A stretch of DNA of 43,245 nt from an uncultured Aquimonas sp. (lineage in GTDB: Bacteria; Pseudomonadota; Gammaproteobacteria; Xanthomonadales; Xanthomonadaceae). Where the stretch lies: assembly GCF_937888285.1 (NCBI RefSeq), contig NZ_CALART010000112.1, positions 1-43,245 of the forward strand. Reading direction: 5' to 3'. Both the position numbers and the translations under genes were made by a program. The notes beneath the pieces were generated by a model. The model ran no database searches, was not told the origin of the DNA, and was given only the letters and a program-made list of their open reading frames with translations. Positions 1 to 7,178 of the stretch are shown here, piece by piece; the first letter of the stretch is position 1, and each line of letters starts with the position of its first letter.

Positions 1-18
1 TCGCCAGGGCCTTACACC

Positions 19-51
19 AAAGGGCTGTCCCAATAGGGACAGCCCTTTTTC
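19..51 (+). terminator. Rho-independent terminator of a gene left of the window
   Basis: A perfect 11-bp stem (AGGGCTGTCCC at 21-31, GGGACAGCCCT at 36-46) with a 4-base AATA loop runs straight into a T tract (46-50). This is a textbook intrinsic terminator for a plus-strand transcript that ends just before the window. The minus-strand side has only three Ts, so it acts mainly in one direction. Confidence 0.9.
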
Positions 52-200
52 TTTGGCACGTTGACGCCTCGTCCGCTGGATCTTCGCGAACGTGAGTCCG
101 GATGGTTCTGTGGTCCTTTCACCGTTGTGATTTCAATAGGGCCGCATGATTACCCATCCACGTGCCTGCTAATTCCGCAGAAAAATTAGCCGCCCTAAGC

Positions 201-229
201 AAAAAAAGCCCACCAAACGGTGGGCTTTT
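201..229 (-). terminator. Terminator of the adenosine kinase gene
   Basis: A perfect 7-bp stem (GCCCACC at 208-214, GGTGGGC at 219-225) with an AAAC loop. Read on the minus strand it is followed by seven Ts (201-207), about 30 bases past the stop codon of the kinase gene. The plus-strand side carries four Ts, so it may work in both directions. The 150 bases between this and the first terminator show no gene. Confidence 0.9.
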
Positions 230-253
230 CCCTTGTAAGTACCAGCGCAACTG

Positions 254-1189
254 CTACTTCAGCGCATATCCGAACTGCTGCCGAAACTGCTCCGAAAACT
301 CCTCGTAATCGAAGCGCTGGTTCTGCGGCCCGAGATGTTCGATCTTGAGGGCTCCCATCAGCGAAGCAATCCGGCCGGATGTCGCCAGATCCATTCCCTG
401 CATCAATCCGAAGATCAAGCCGGCCCGGTAGGCATCTCCGCAGCCGGTGGGATCGACAACGCGCATCGCATTCGCTGCGGGCACATGCATCATTCCTGAG
501 CGCGTATGTACCTCGGAACCCTTCGGGCCGCGGGTGATGATGTACGCGTCCACGCGCTCCGAGATGTCCTTGCTGCTGAGGCCACTCTTTTCCTGGAGCA
601 AGCTGGACTCGTAGTCATTGACCGTGACATAGGTCGCCTGCTCGATCATTTGCCGCAGCTCGCCCCCGTTGAAAAGCGGCATGGCCTGCCCTGGGTCGAA
701 AATGAACGGGATGCCCAGCTCAGCGAACTCGCGAGCATTCTGCAGCATCGCCTCATAACCATCAGGTCCCACGATGCCGAACTTGACCCCATCGACGTCG
801 CGGACGTGGTTCTCGTAGGAACGCATCATCGCGCCCGGATGAAACGCGGTGATCTGGTTGTCGTCCAGATCGGTGGTGATGAAGGCCTGCGCCGTGAACA
901 GGTCATCGATGACCTTCACGTGATCCAGCGTGATCCCGCAGCCTTCGAAGTGCTCGCGATAAGGGGCAAAATCCTGGCCGACTGTTGCCATCGGGATCGG
1001 GTTGCCCCCCAGAAGCTTCAGGTTGTAGGCGATATTCCCTGCGCAGCCCCCGAACTCGCGTCGCATGCGAGGCACCAGGAACGAGACGTTCAGGATATGC
1101 ACCTTGTCGGGCAGGATGTGGTTCTTGAACTGGTCCTGGAACACCATGATGGTGTCGTATGCAAGCGAGCCGCAGATGAGCGCTGACAT
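254..1189 (-). CDS. PfkB-family carbohydrate kinase, adenosine kinase-like
   Basis: A 311-residue ribokinase/PfkB-family kinase, most like bacterial adenosine kinases, which phosphorylate adenosine to AMP for purine salvage in the cytoplasm. The N-terminal GG-containing substrate lid is seen in RREFGGCAGNIAYNL (residues about 44-58). The C-terminal PfkB signature DPTGCGDAYRAG carries the catalytic Asp (GxGD) and anion hole. I chose the ATG at 1189 because GGAG lies six bases upstream and the product then starts at the first beta strand (MSALICGSLAYDT). An upstream start at 1255 would add 22 residues of low-complexity leader. The gene stands alone, divergent from mreB, and ends in a strong terminator. 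The family is certain. The substrate (adenosine rather than another nucleoside or sugar) is inferred from overall resemblance. Confidence 0.88.
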   Translation of the reverse strand: MSALICGSLAYDTIMVFQDQFKNHILPDKVHILNVSFLVPRMRREFGGCAGNIAYNLKLLGGNPIPMATVGQDFAPYREHFEGCGITLDHVKVIDDLFTAQAFITTDLDDNQITAFHPGAMMRSYENHVRDVDGVKFGIVGPDGYEAMLQNAREFAELGIPFIFDPGQAMPLFNGGELRQMIEQATYVTVNDYESSLLQEKSGLSSKDISERVDAYIITRGPKGSEVHTRSGMMHVPAANAMRVVDPTGCGDAYRAGLIFGLMQGMDLATSGRIASLMGALKIEHLGPQNQRFDYEEFSEQFRQQFGYALK

Positions 1190-1559
1190 GGGGAGCTCCG
1201 GTGAGCCGGCGGCGAGCATGGCCGGCAAAAGTGGGTGGGCAACAGAGGGCTGCAAAGATCTCTAGTTTGAAGCAAGCTGCCCAAGGCCGCACGCTTCGGC
1301 GCAACCAGGCGATCGGGCGCGGGGCATGGTGACTCCATGGCCGCAGTGGGCCCGCGCTCAGGAAGTCTGCAGGCGAGGTAGCCGTGGCGAGCGTCGCGGA
1401 CCTTGGTCGCAGACGGGCGATGTCCGCGGGCCACTCGCGGAGTTTTGGCGGCTGCCTGAACCAAGCGGTCTGGATCCCCAGCGATCGCATGTTGTTTCCT
1501 TGCTGGCGTGATGAGCGCTTGCTAGGCTTGAGCGCTTTTCCGTCGGAGCCCGCAGCGCC
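1190..1559. other. Divergent intergenic region between the kinase and mreB
   Basis: These 370 bases hold the control regions of two divergent transcripts. Open frames here are short or antisense to the flanking genes and have no convincing ribosome binding site, so I call no gene. A possible mreB promoter is listed separately. I could not pick a convincing promoter for the kinase. Confidence 0.6.
1500..1528 (+). promoter_or_regulatory. Possible sigma-70 promoter of the mre operon
   Basis: TTGCTG (1500-1505) and TAGGCT (1523-1528) are separated by 17 bases and sit about 30 bases before the mreB ATG, which would give a leader of about 25 nt. Each hexamer matches the consensus at three positions only, so this is a spacing-based guess. 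Confidence 0.35.
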
Positions 1560-2606
1560 ATGTTCAAGAGCCTTCGAGGCCTGTTTTCCAACGATCTGTC
1601 GATCGATCTGGGCACCGCGAACACACTGATCTACGTGCGGAACCAGGGCATCGTGTTGAATGAGCCCTCCGTCGTGGCGATCCGTCAGGATCGTGGACCC
1701 GGTTCGCACAAGTCCGTTGCAGCGGTCGGCCATGAGGCCAAGCGCATGCTGGGACGCACGCCCGGCAACATCTCCACGATCAGGCCCATGAAGGACGGCG
1801 TGATCGCCGACTTCAGCACCACCGAAGAGATGCTCAAGCATTTCATCCGCAAGGTGCACCGCTCGCGCTTCCTGCGCCCCAGCCCGCGTGTCCTGATCTG
1901 CGTGCCCTGTGGCTCGACCCAAGTCGAGCGCCGCGCGATCAAGGAATCTGCCGAAGAAGCAGGTGCGCGCGAAGTGTTCCTGATCGAGGAACCCATGGCC
2001 GCAGCGATCGGTGCCGGCATCCCTGTCCACGAAGCGCGCGGTGCGATGGTGCTGGACATCGGCGGCGGCACCTCCGAAGTCGCGGTGATCTCGCTCAATG
2101 GCATCGTGTACTCGCAGTCCGTGCGGATCGGCGGTGACCGCTTCGACGAGGCCATCATCAGCTATGTCCGCCGGAACCACGGCACCCTGATCGGTGAGAC
2201 CACGGCGGAGAAGATCAAGATCGAGATCGGCTGCGCCTTCCCCCAGGCCGAAGTGCGGGAAATCGAGTTCTCCGGGCGCAATCTTGCCGAGGGCGTGCCG
2301 CGCGCATTCACAATGAACTCCAACGAAGTCCTTGAGGCGCTGCATGAGCCTCTTGCCGGCATCACCAGTGCGGTGCGCGCTGCCTTGGAGCAGACGCCGC
2401 CGGAACTGTGTGCCGATGTGGCCGAGCGCGGCATCGTGTTGACCGGCGGTGGCGCCCTATTGCGCGATCTCGATCGTTTGATCTCCGAGGAAACCGGCCT
2501 GCACGTGCACGTCGCCGACGATCCACTGACTTGCGTGGCGCGCGGTGGCGGCCGGGCGCTCGAGCTGATCGACATGCACGGTAACGACTTCTTCGCACCG
2601 GAGTGA
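1560..2606 (+). CDS. mreB: Rod shape-determining protein MreB
   Basis: A 348-residue bacterial actin that polymerises under the inner membrane and steers the elongasome, the machinery for side-wall peptidoglycan synthesis. The actin-fold ATPase motifs are present: phosphate-1 SIDLGTANTLIY (residues about 14-25), phosphate-2 MVLDIGGGTSEVAVI (about 163-177) and the adenosine motif GIVLTGGGALL (about 297-307). The N-terminus MFKSLRGLF forms the short amphipathic membrane anchor typical of Gram-negative MreB. Length is normal for the family. A GGAG lies 11 bases before the ATG. It is the first gene of mreB-mreC-mreD-mrdA-rodA, all on one strand. The 148 bases before mreC contain a small hairpin (CAGAGCG at 2676-2682, CGCTCTG at 2688-2694) but no T tract, so read-through is expected. 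Confidence 0.98.
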   Translation: MFKSLRGLFSNDLSIDLGTANTLIYVRNQGIVLNEPSVVAIRQDRGPGSHKSVAAVGHEAKRMLGRTPGNISTIRPMKDGVIADFSTTEEMLKHFIRKVHRSRFLRPSPRVLICVPCGSTQVERRAIKESAEEAGAREVFLIEEPMAAAIGAGIPVHEARGAMVLDIGGGTSEVAVISLNGIVYSQSVRIGGDRFDEAIISYVRRNHGTLIGETTAEKIKIEIGCAFPQAEVREIEFSGRNLAEGVPRAFTMNSNEVLEALHEPLAGITSAVRAALEQTPPELCADVAERGIVLTGGGALLRDLDRLISEETGLHVHVADDPLTCVARGGGRALELIDMHGNDFFAPE

Positions 2607-2754
2607 ACGCTCGCGCTGGCGCAGGACTCTTTCGCCGCCGCAGCGCACCGAATCCGACGGCTGCGCCGCGGTGGTCAGAGCGTACAACGCTCTGGCAGTG
2701 CAGCCGTAATGCCGCCAGGCCTGCGTTTCGCCGCCCAACCCAACACGGTCCACA

Positions 2755-3657
2755 GTGAACTTCAGCCCGCGCCTGACCCCAGGTCTGTTTGCCGAGACGG
2801 GTGTCGGGCCCATCCGGCTTCTGGTGTTCCTTCTTGCGGCCATTGCGCTGATGGTCGCAGACCACCGCACCCGCTTGATGGAGCGAGTGCGCGCCCATGG
2901 CACGGCGCTGCTTCAGCCGCTGTATGTGCTTGCAGGCCTGCCCTCCCAGATCGTGGATTCCACGACCGATGCACTGGCATCTCGCGACCGCCTCCAGAGC
3001 GAACGCGACGAACTGAGGCGACAGCTGCTCGTTGCCGAAGCCCGGCTGGATCGGCTGGCGGCTGTGCAGCAGGAGAACCTGCGCTTGCGCGAGCTGCTCT
3101 CCGGCACACGCGGCCTGCAGCTGAGCGTCCAACTGGCCAGCGTACTCGACGTCGATCTCGATCCGTTCCGCCACCGCATCTTGCTTGATGCGGGGAGCCA
3201 ACGAGGCGCGCGCGAGGGTCTCGCTTTGATTGATGCGCACGGCGTGGTGGGGCAGATCCTCAGGGTGTCGCCCCTTACCTCTACAGCCCTGCTGATCTCC
3301 GACCCCAACCACAGCGTGCCGGTGCAGGTCGTCAGGACCGGCTTGCGCACCATCGCCTACGGCACCGGCCGCACGGACGAGCTGATCCTGCCGAACATTC
3401 CCCAGAGTGCAGACCTCGCCGTAGGGGACGAACTGGTTACTTCGGGGATCGGCGGTCGCTTTCCTGCGGGCCTGGCAGTCGGCGCGATCACCTCGATCGC
3501 GGCCGACGACACCCGTCTGTTCCTGGTCGCCAGCGCGCGGCCTGCCGCCCGGCTTGATCGCAGCGGCGAAGTCCTGCTGCTGTGGATGAGCGAATCACTG
3601 CCCGAGTTTGGCCCGCCGGTCGAACTCATGTCCGCACCGCCGCAGGGGGGCCGCTGA
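2755..3657 (+). CDS. mreC: Rod shape-determining protein MreC
   Basis: A 300-residue bitopic inner-membrane protein whose periplasmic part activates PBP2 in the elongasome. A single membrane helix is visible near residues 21-35 (RLLVFLLAAIALMVADH). A coiled coil rich in Arg, Glu, Leu and Gln follows (about 75-120, RDRLQSERDELRRQLLVAE onward). Two beta-domains then carry the MreC signatures LLISDPNHSVPVQV and GDELVTSGIGGRFPAGL. The start is GTG. The stop codon overlaps the mreD start (TGATG), so the two are translationally coupled. Length is usual for the family, and the neighbours on both sides are the expected partners. Confidence 0.96.
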   Translation: MNFSPRLTPGLFAETGVGPIRLLVFLLAAIALMVADHRTRLMERVRAHGTALLQPLYVLAGLPSQIVDSTTDALASRDRLQSERDELRRQLLVAEARLDRLAAVQQENLRLRELLSGTRGLQLSVQLASVLDVDLDPFRHRILLDAGSQRGAREGLALIDAHGVVGQILRVSPLTSTALLISDPNHSVPVQVVRTGLRTIAYGTGRTDELILPNIPQSADLAVGDELVTSGIGGRFPAGLAVGAITSIAADDTRLFLVASARPAARLDRSGEVLLLWMSESLPEFGPPVELMSAPPQGGR

Positions 3658-4142
3658 TGCGCGTCCGTGGCGTGGCATTGCTGCCGATTTCCTTGCTCGT
3701 CGCCCTGCTGCTGGGATTGTTGCCGATTCCCCTGGAATGGGCCGGGATCAAGCCGTTCTGGCTGGCGCTGGTGCTCTGCTACTGGCTGCTGGAGGCGCCC
3801 GAGCGTGTGGGGCTCGGCCTGGCTTTTGGCGTTGGCCTCGCTGCCGACCTCCTGCACGGCACCCTGCTTGGCGAGCACGCGCTGAGGCTGTGCATGCTCG
3901 CCTTCATCGTGCTGCGCTTCCGCCCACGGCTGCGCTTCTTCACGCTCTGGCAGCAGGCATTGGCGATCGCGGCGATGCTGCTCAATGACCGGGTGGTGGT
4001 GCTGATGATCCGAGGATTCTCGGGCGAGGCGCTACCGCCGGCCGGGTTCTGGCTGTCGCCGCTGGTGGGGCTGGCGATCTGGCCGTGGCTTTTCCTTGCG
4101 CTGGATGGCCTGCGCCTGCGCGCGCGCCAGCGAGGCGAGTAA
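3657..4142 (+). CDS. mreD: Rod shape-determining protein MreD
   Basis: A 161-residue hydrophobic inner-membrane protein with about five predicted membrane segments. It starts ALLPISLLVALLLGLLPIP and ends LVGLAIWPWLFLALDGLRLR. MreD joins MreC and RodZ in coupling MreB filaments to PBP2 and RodA. I chose the ATG at 3657, which overlaps the mreC stop and follows a run of six Gs (GGGGGG) that can serve as a Shine-Dalgarno site. An upstream in-frame start would overlap mreC by 75 bases. Sequence conservation in MreD is low, so the call rests on size, hydropathy and position between mreC and mrdA. Confidence 0.93.
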   Translation: MRVRGVALLPISLLVALLLGLLPIPLEWAGIKPFWLALVLCYWLLEAPERVGLGLAFGVGLAADLLHGTLLGEHALRLCMLAFIVLRFRPRLRFFTLWQQALAIAAMLLNDRVVVLMIRGFSGEALPPAGFWLSPLVGLAIWPWLFLALDGLRLRARQRGE

Positions 4143-4144
4143 CG

Positions 4145-5995
4145 ATGCCGCGAGGGCGACGACTGCGTGATCCGGCGGCGGAAGCCCGCCTGTTCCGTTC
4201 CCGTGCAGCGGTGTCGTTCGTGATCGCGCTGCTGGTGCTGTCCGCGCTGGGCGCGCGATTTGCCTACCTGCAGGTCGTCCGCCACGAGGACTACGCGACC
4301 CAGTCCGAAGCCAACCGCATTCGTGCCCGGCCGATCGTGCCGGCGCGCGGCCTGATCTATGACCGCGCAGGTCGCCTGCTTGCGGACAATGTGCCGGCCT
4401 ATCGCCTCGAGCTCGTGCCCGAGCAGGTCTCGGACCTGGCGGCTACGCTGGCGGCCCTCACCCAACTGCTCGATCTGACCGAGGAAGAGCTGCAGCGCTT
4501 CGAGGCCGATCGTCTGGCCAGCCGTCGGTTCCAGTCGATCCCGGTGAAGCTCAGGCTCAGTGAATCCGAAGTCGCCCGCTTTGCCGTTCAGCGCCATCAG
4601 TTTCCTGGTGTCGATGTCGTGCCCTACCTGACCCGGCGCTATCCCTATGGGGATCTGCTGGCGCATGTGGTGGGCTACGTCGGGCGGATCGACGCCGACG
4701 ACATGCTGCGACTCGATCCCGGCCGCTACCGGGGCGCCACCCATATCGGCAAATCCGGCATCGAGCGTTACTACGAGGACCGCCTGCACGGCCAGGTGGG
4801 CATCGAACGCGTGGAGATCAACGCCGAAGGGCGGACCCTGCGCGTGCTCGAGCGCCACCCGGCGGAATCGGGGCAGCATCTGTACCTGAGCCTGGACGTC
4901 GAGCTGCAGCAGGCCGCGGTCGCCGCCTTTGCGGGCCAGCCGGGTGCCGCGGTCGCGATCGACCCGAGGAGCGGCGAGGTGCTGGCCATGGTCAGCCTGC
5001 CGAGCTATGACCCCAACCCGTTCGTCAACGGCATTGGTCGCGCGGCCTATGCCGAACTGCTGAACGCGCCACTGCGTCCGCTGTTCAATCGCGTGCTGCA
5101 GGGTGGCTACGAGCCCGGCTCGACGATGAAGCCCTTCATCGGACTGGCAGGCCTTGAGCTGGGTCTGCGCCGACCGGCCGATACGGTGTATTCGAGCGGC
5201 GCCTTCAGGCTGCCGGGGCAGCAGCGAGAGTACCGTGACTGGCGCAGGGGTGGGCACGGCACCATCGACCTGCGCGAGTCCCTGGCACAGTCGGTCAACA
5301 CCTACTACTACCAGCTGGCGCTGGATCTCGGCATCGAGCGCATGACCCAGTACACGGCGCAGTTCGGCTTCGGTGCTCCGACCGGCATTGACCTCGTCGG
5401 CGAAGCCGGCGGCATCCTGCCGACACCTGCCTGGAAGCGTGCGGCGCGCAACCAGCCCTGGTATCCCGGCGAGACCGTCATCGCCGGCATCGGCCAGGGC
5501 TTCTGGGTGACCACGCCGCTCCAGCTTGCGCAGGGCATGGCGACCCTGGCTTCGGGGGGGCAGCGCCGGGCGCCGCACCTGCTGCGCGCGGTCCAGCAGG
5601 GTTTCGACGCCGAGATCGTCGATGTGCCGCCCGCCGAGCTGGGTCCGCCGATTCCGCTGCGACCCGAGAACCTGGGCGCGGTCGTGGCGGGCATGGAGGC
5701 GGTGATGCACGCTCCGACCGGGACGGCCAGGGCCTACGCGGCCGACTCTCCCTATCGGATTGCCGGCAAGACCGGCACGGCCCAGCGGGTGGGGCGCACG
5801 GGGGATACCGAAGTGGACCAGTCGACGCTCTCGACCGGCCAACGCAACCTGGCGCTGTTCGTTGCGTTCGCCCCTGCCGATGCGCCGACCATCGCTCTGG
5901 TCATCGTCATCGAGGGCGGAGGCTCGGGCACGCGGGCGGCAGCACCGGTGGCGCGCCAGATCCTCGATGCCTGGATCCTGAGGGAGCCCACATGA
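4145..5995 (+). CDS. mrdA: Penicillin-binding protein 2 (peptidoglycan transpeptidase)
   Basis: A 616-residue class B PBP that cross-links peptidoglycan during cell elongation. One N-terminal membrane anchor is seen (about residues 22-38, AVSFVIALLVLSALGARFA). It is followed by a pedestal domain containing PARGLIYDRAGRLLADN. The transpeptidase domain has the three active-site boxes: STMK with Ser326 and Lys329, SVN at 383-385, and KTG at 542-544. The ATG at 4145 lies two bases after the mreD stop. A longer in-frame start would run through mreD. Its last codons overlap the rodA start (ATGA), giving tight coupling with its SEDS partner. This gene would be the target of mecillinam-type beta-lactams, which is family knowledge rather than something shown here. 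Confidence 0.97.
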   Translation: MPRGRRLRDPAAEARLFRSRAAVSFVIALLVLSALGARFAYLQVVRHEDYATQSEANRIRARPIVPARGLIYDRAGRLLADNVPAYRLELVPEQVSDLAATLAALTQLLDLTEEELQRFEADRLASRRFQSIPVKLRLSESEVARFAVQRHQFPGVDVVPYLTRRYPYGDLLAHVVGYVGRIDADDMLRLDPGRYRGATHIGKSGIERYYEDRLHGQVGIERVEINAEGRTLRVLERHPAESGQHLYLSLDVELQQAAVAAFAGQPGAAVAIDPRSGEVLAMVSLPSYDPNPFVNGIGRAAYAELLNAPLRPLFNRVLQGGYEPGSTMKPFIGLAGLELGLRRPADTVYSSGAFRLPGQQREYRDWRRGGHGTIDLRESLAQSVNTYYYQLALDLGIERMTQYTAQFGFGAPTGIDLVGEAGGILPTPAWKRAARNQPWYPGETVIAGIGQGFWVTTPLQLAQGMATLASGGQRRAPHLLRAVQQGFDAEIVDVPPAELGPPIPLRPENLGAVVAGMEAVMHAPTGTARAYAADSPYRIAGKTGTAQRVGRTGDTEVDQSTLSTGQRNLALFVAFAPADAPTIALVIVIEGGGSGTRAAAPVARQILDAWILREPT

Positions 5996-7101
5996 ACCGG
6001 CTGCCGATGCTGGGCACCCACCTGCTGCGCGCGCTGGTCCCGCGTCTTGACCTGCCGCTGCTGGCGGGCCTGCTGCTCCTGTCTGCGGCGGGACTGCTGA
6101 CGCTGCACAGCGCCACCCACGGCAATCCGCAGCTGTTCATGGCCCAGGCGCTGCGCTTCGGCGTCGGCTTCGCCGCCCTGTGGGCCATCGCGCTGGTGCC
6201 GCCGCAGCAGCTGCGCCTGTGGACGCCCTGGCTTTTCGCTTTGAGCCTGCTGCTGCTGCTGCTGGTGCCGGTGATGGGCACGGGGCGCAGCGGCCGCCAT
6301 TGGCTGAACCTCGGGGTGTTCTACCTGCAGCCTGCGGAGCTGGTGAAGCTGACCCTTCCGATGGCCGTGGCGGCGCTGCTGCACGGCCAGACCCTGCCGC
6401 CGCGCTGGATCACCCTGCTGCTGTGTGCACCGATCATCGCGGTGCCGGCGGGACTGATCGCCCTGCAGCCGGACCTCGGCGGTGCCGTCACGGTGGCGGC
6501 CTCGGGCTGTTTCGTCGTCTTCTTCGCTGGGCTTGGCTGGGGCCGGATCGCGCTGATGGGGGGCACGGGTCTAGCCATCGCGCCGGTTGGCTGGTACTTC
6601 CTGCAGGACTACCAGCGCGCGCGCCTGACCACCTTCCTCGACCCCGAGAGCGATCCCTTGGGCTCGGGCTGGAACATCATCCAGTCGAAGATCGCGGTCG
6701 GCTCGGGCGGCGTGTTCGGCAAGGGCTGGGGCGAGGGCACACAGTCGCGGCTCGACTTCCTGCCCGAACACACCACCGACTTCATCTTCTCGGTGTTCGC
6801 CGAGGAGTTCGGGCTGGTCGGCGTGGTCGGGATGCTGCTGCTGTTCGCCTTCATCATCGGTCGCAGCCTGTGGATCGTCGCGCAGTCGCGCGACACCTTC
6901 GCCCGCCTGGTCGGCAGCGCGCTGGCGATGACCTTCTTCCTGTTCGTGGTGCTCAACAGCGGCATGATCTCGGGGGTGCTCCCGGTGGTCGGGGTGCCCA
7001 TGCCGCTGATGAGCTATGGCGGCACCTCTGCAGTTTCCCTGCTGGCTGGCTTCGGAATCATCATGTCGGTCAACGCGCATCGCCGGTTCATGGGGGAATG
7101 A
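5992..7101 (+). CDS. rodA: SEDS-family peptidoglycan glycosyltransferase RodA
   Basis: A 369-residue polytopic membrane protein with about ten hydrophobic segments. RodA polymerises lipid II into glycan strands alongside PBP2. The long loop motif LDFLPEHTTDFIFSVFAEEFG (about residues 254-274) holds the conserved Asp needed for activity. The C-terminal SEDS signature is seen in GVLPVVGVPMPLMSYGGTS. The start overlaps the mrdA stop by four bases. It is the last gene of the operon. A GC-rich hairpin (7121-7138) follows but lacks a T tract. Confidence 0.97.
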   Translation: MNRLPMLGTHLLRALVPRLDLPLLAGLLLLSAAGLLTLHSATHGNPQLFMAQALRFGVGFAALWAIALVPPQQLRLWTPWLFALSLLLLLLVPVMGTGRSGRHWLNLGVFYLQPAELVKLTLPMAVAALLHGQTLPPRWITLLLCAPIIAVPAGLIALQPDLGGAVTVAASGCFVVFFAGLGWGRIALMGGTGLAIAPVGWYFLQDYQRARLTTFLDPESDPLGSGWNIIQSKIAVGSGGVFGKGWGEGTQSRLDFLPEHTTDFIFSVFAEEFGLVGVVGMLLLFAFIIGRSLWIVAQSRDTFARLVGSALAMTFFLFVVLNSGMISGVLPVVGVPMPLMSYGGTSAVSLLAGFGIIMSVNAHRRFMGE

Positions 7102-7120
7102 GCCGGCCTCGTGACTTCAA

Positions 7121-7138
7121 GCCCTGCCCGCGCAGGGC
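7121..7138 (+). terminator. Weak hairpin after rodA
   Basis: GCCCTGC (7121-7127) and GCAGGGC (7132-7138) pair around a CCGC loop, 20 bases past rodA and 40 bases before the next start codon. No T run follows. It may only slow or stabilise a transcript end and is not a clear intrinsic terminator. Confidence 0.3.
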
Positions 7139-7178
7139 GCCCCCGCCTAGCCTTGTCCCACCCCTATCGGAGACTCGC

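Noticed and set aside
903..2345. 480-codon minus-strand frame across mreB and the kinase
   Set aside because: It is antisense to the clear MreB and kinase genes and has a low-complexity composition. Long shadow frames are expected at this GC content.
3779..5842. 687-codon minus-strand frame across mreD and mrdA
   Set aside because: It is antisense to PBP2, whose active-site motifs are intact. No recognisable domain lies in the shadow frame.
6180..7178. Upstream extension of the first S9 peptidase through rodA
   Set aside because: It is out of frame with rodA and has no signal. The ATG at 7179 gives a lipoprotein signal and a good Shine-Dalgarno.
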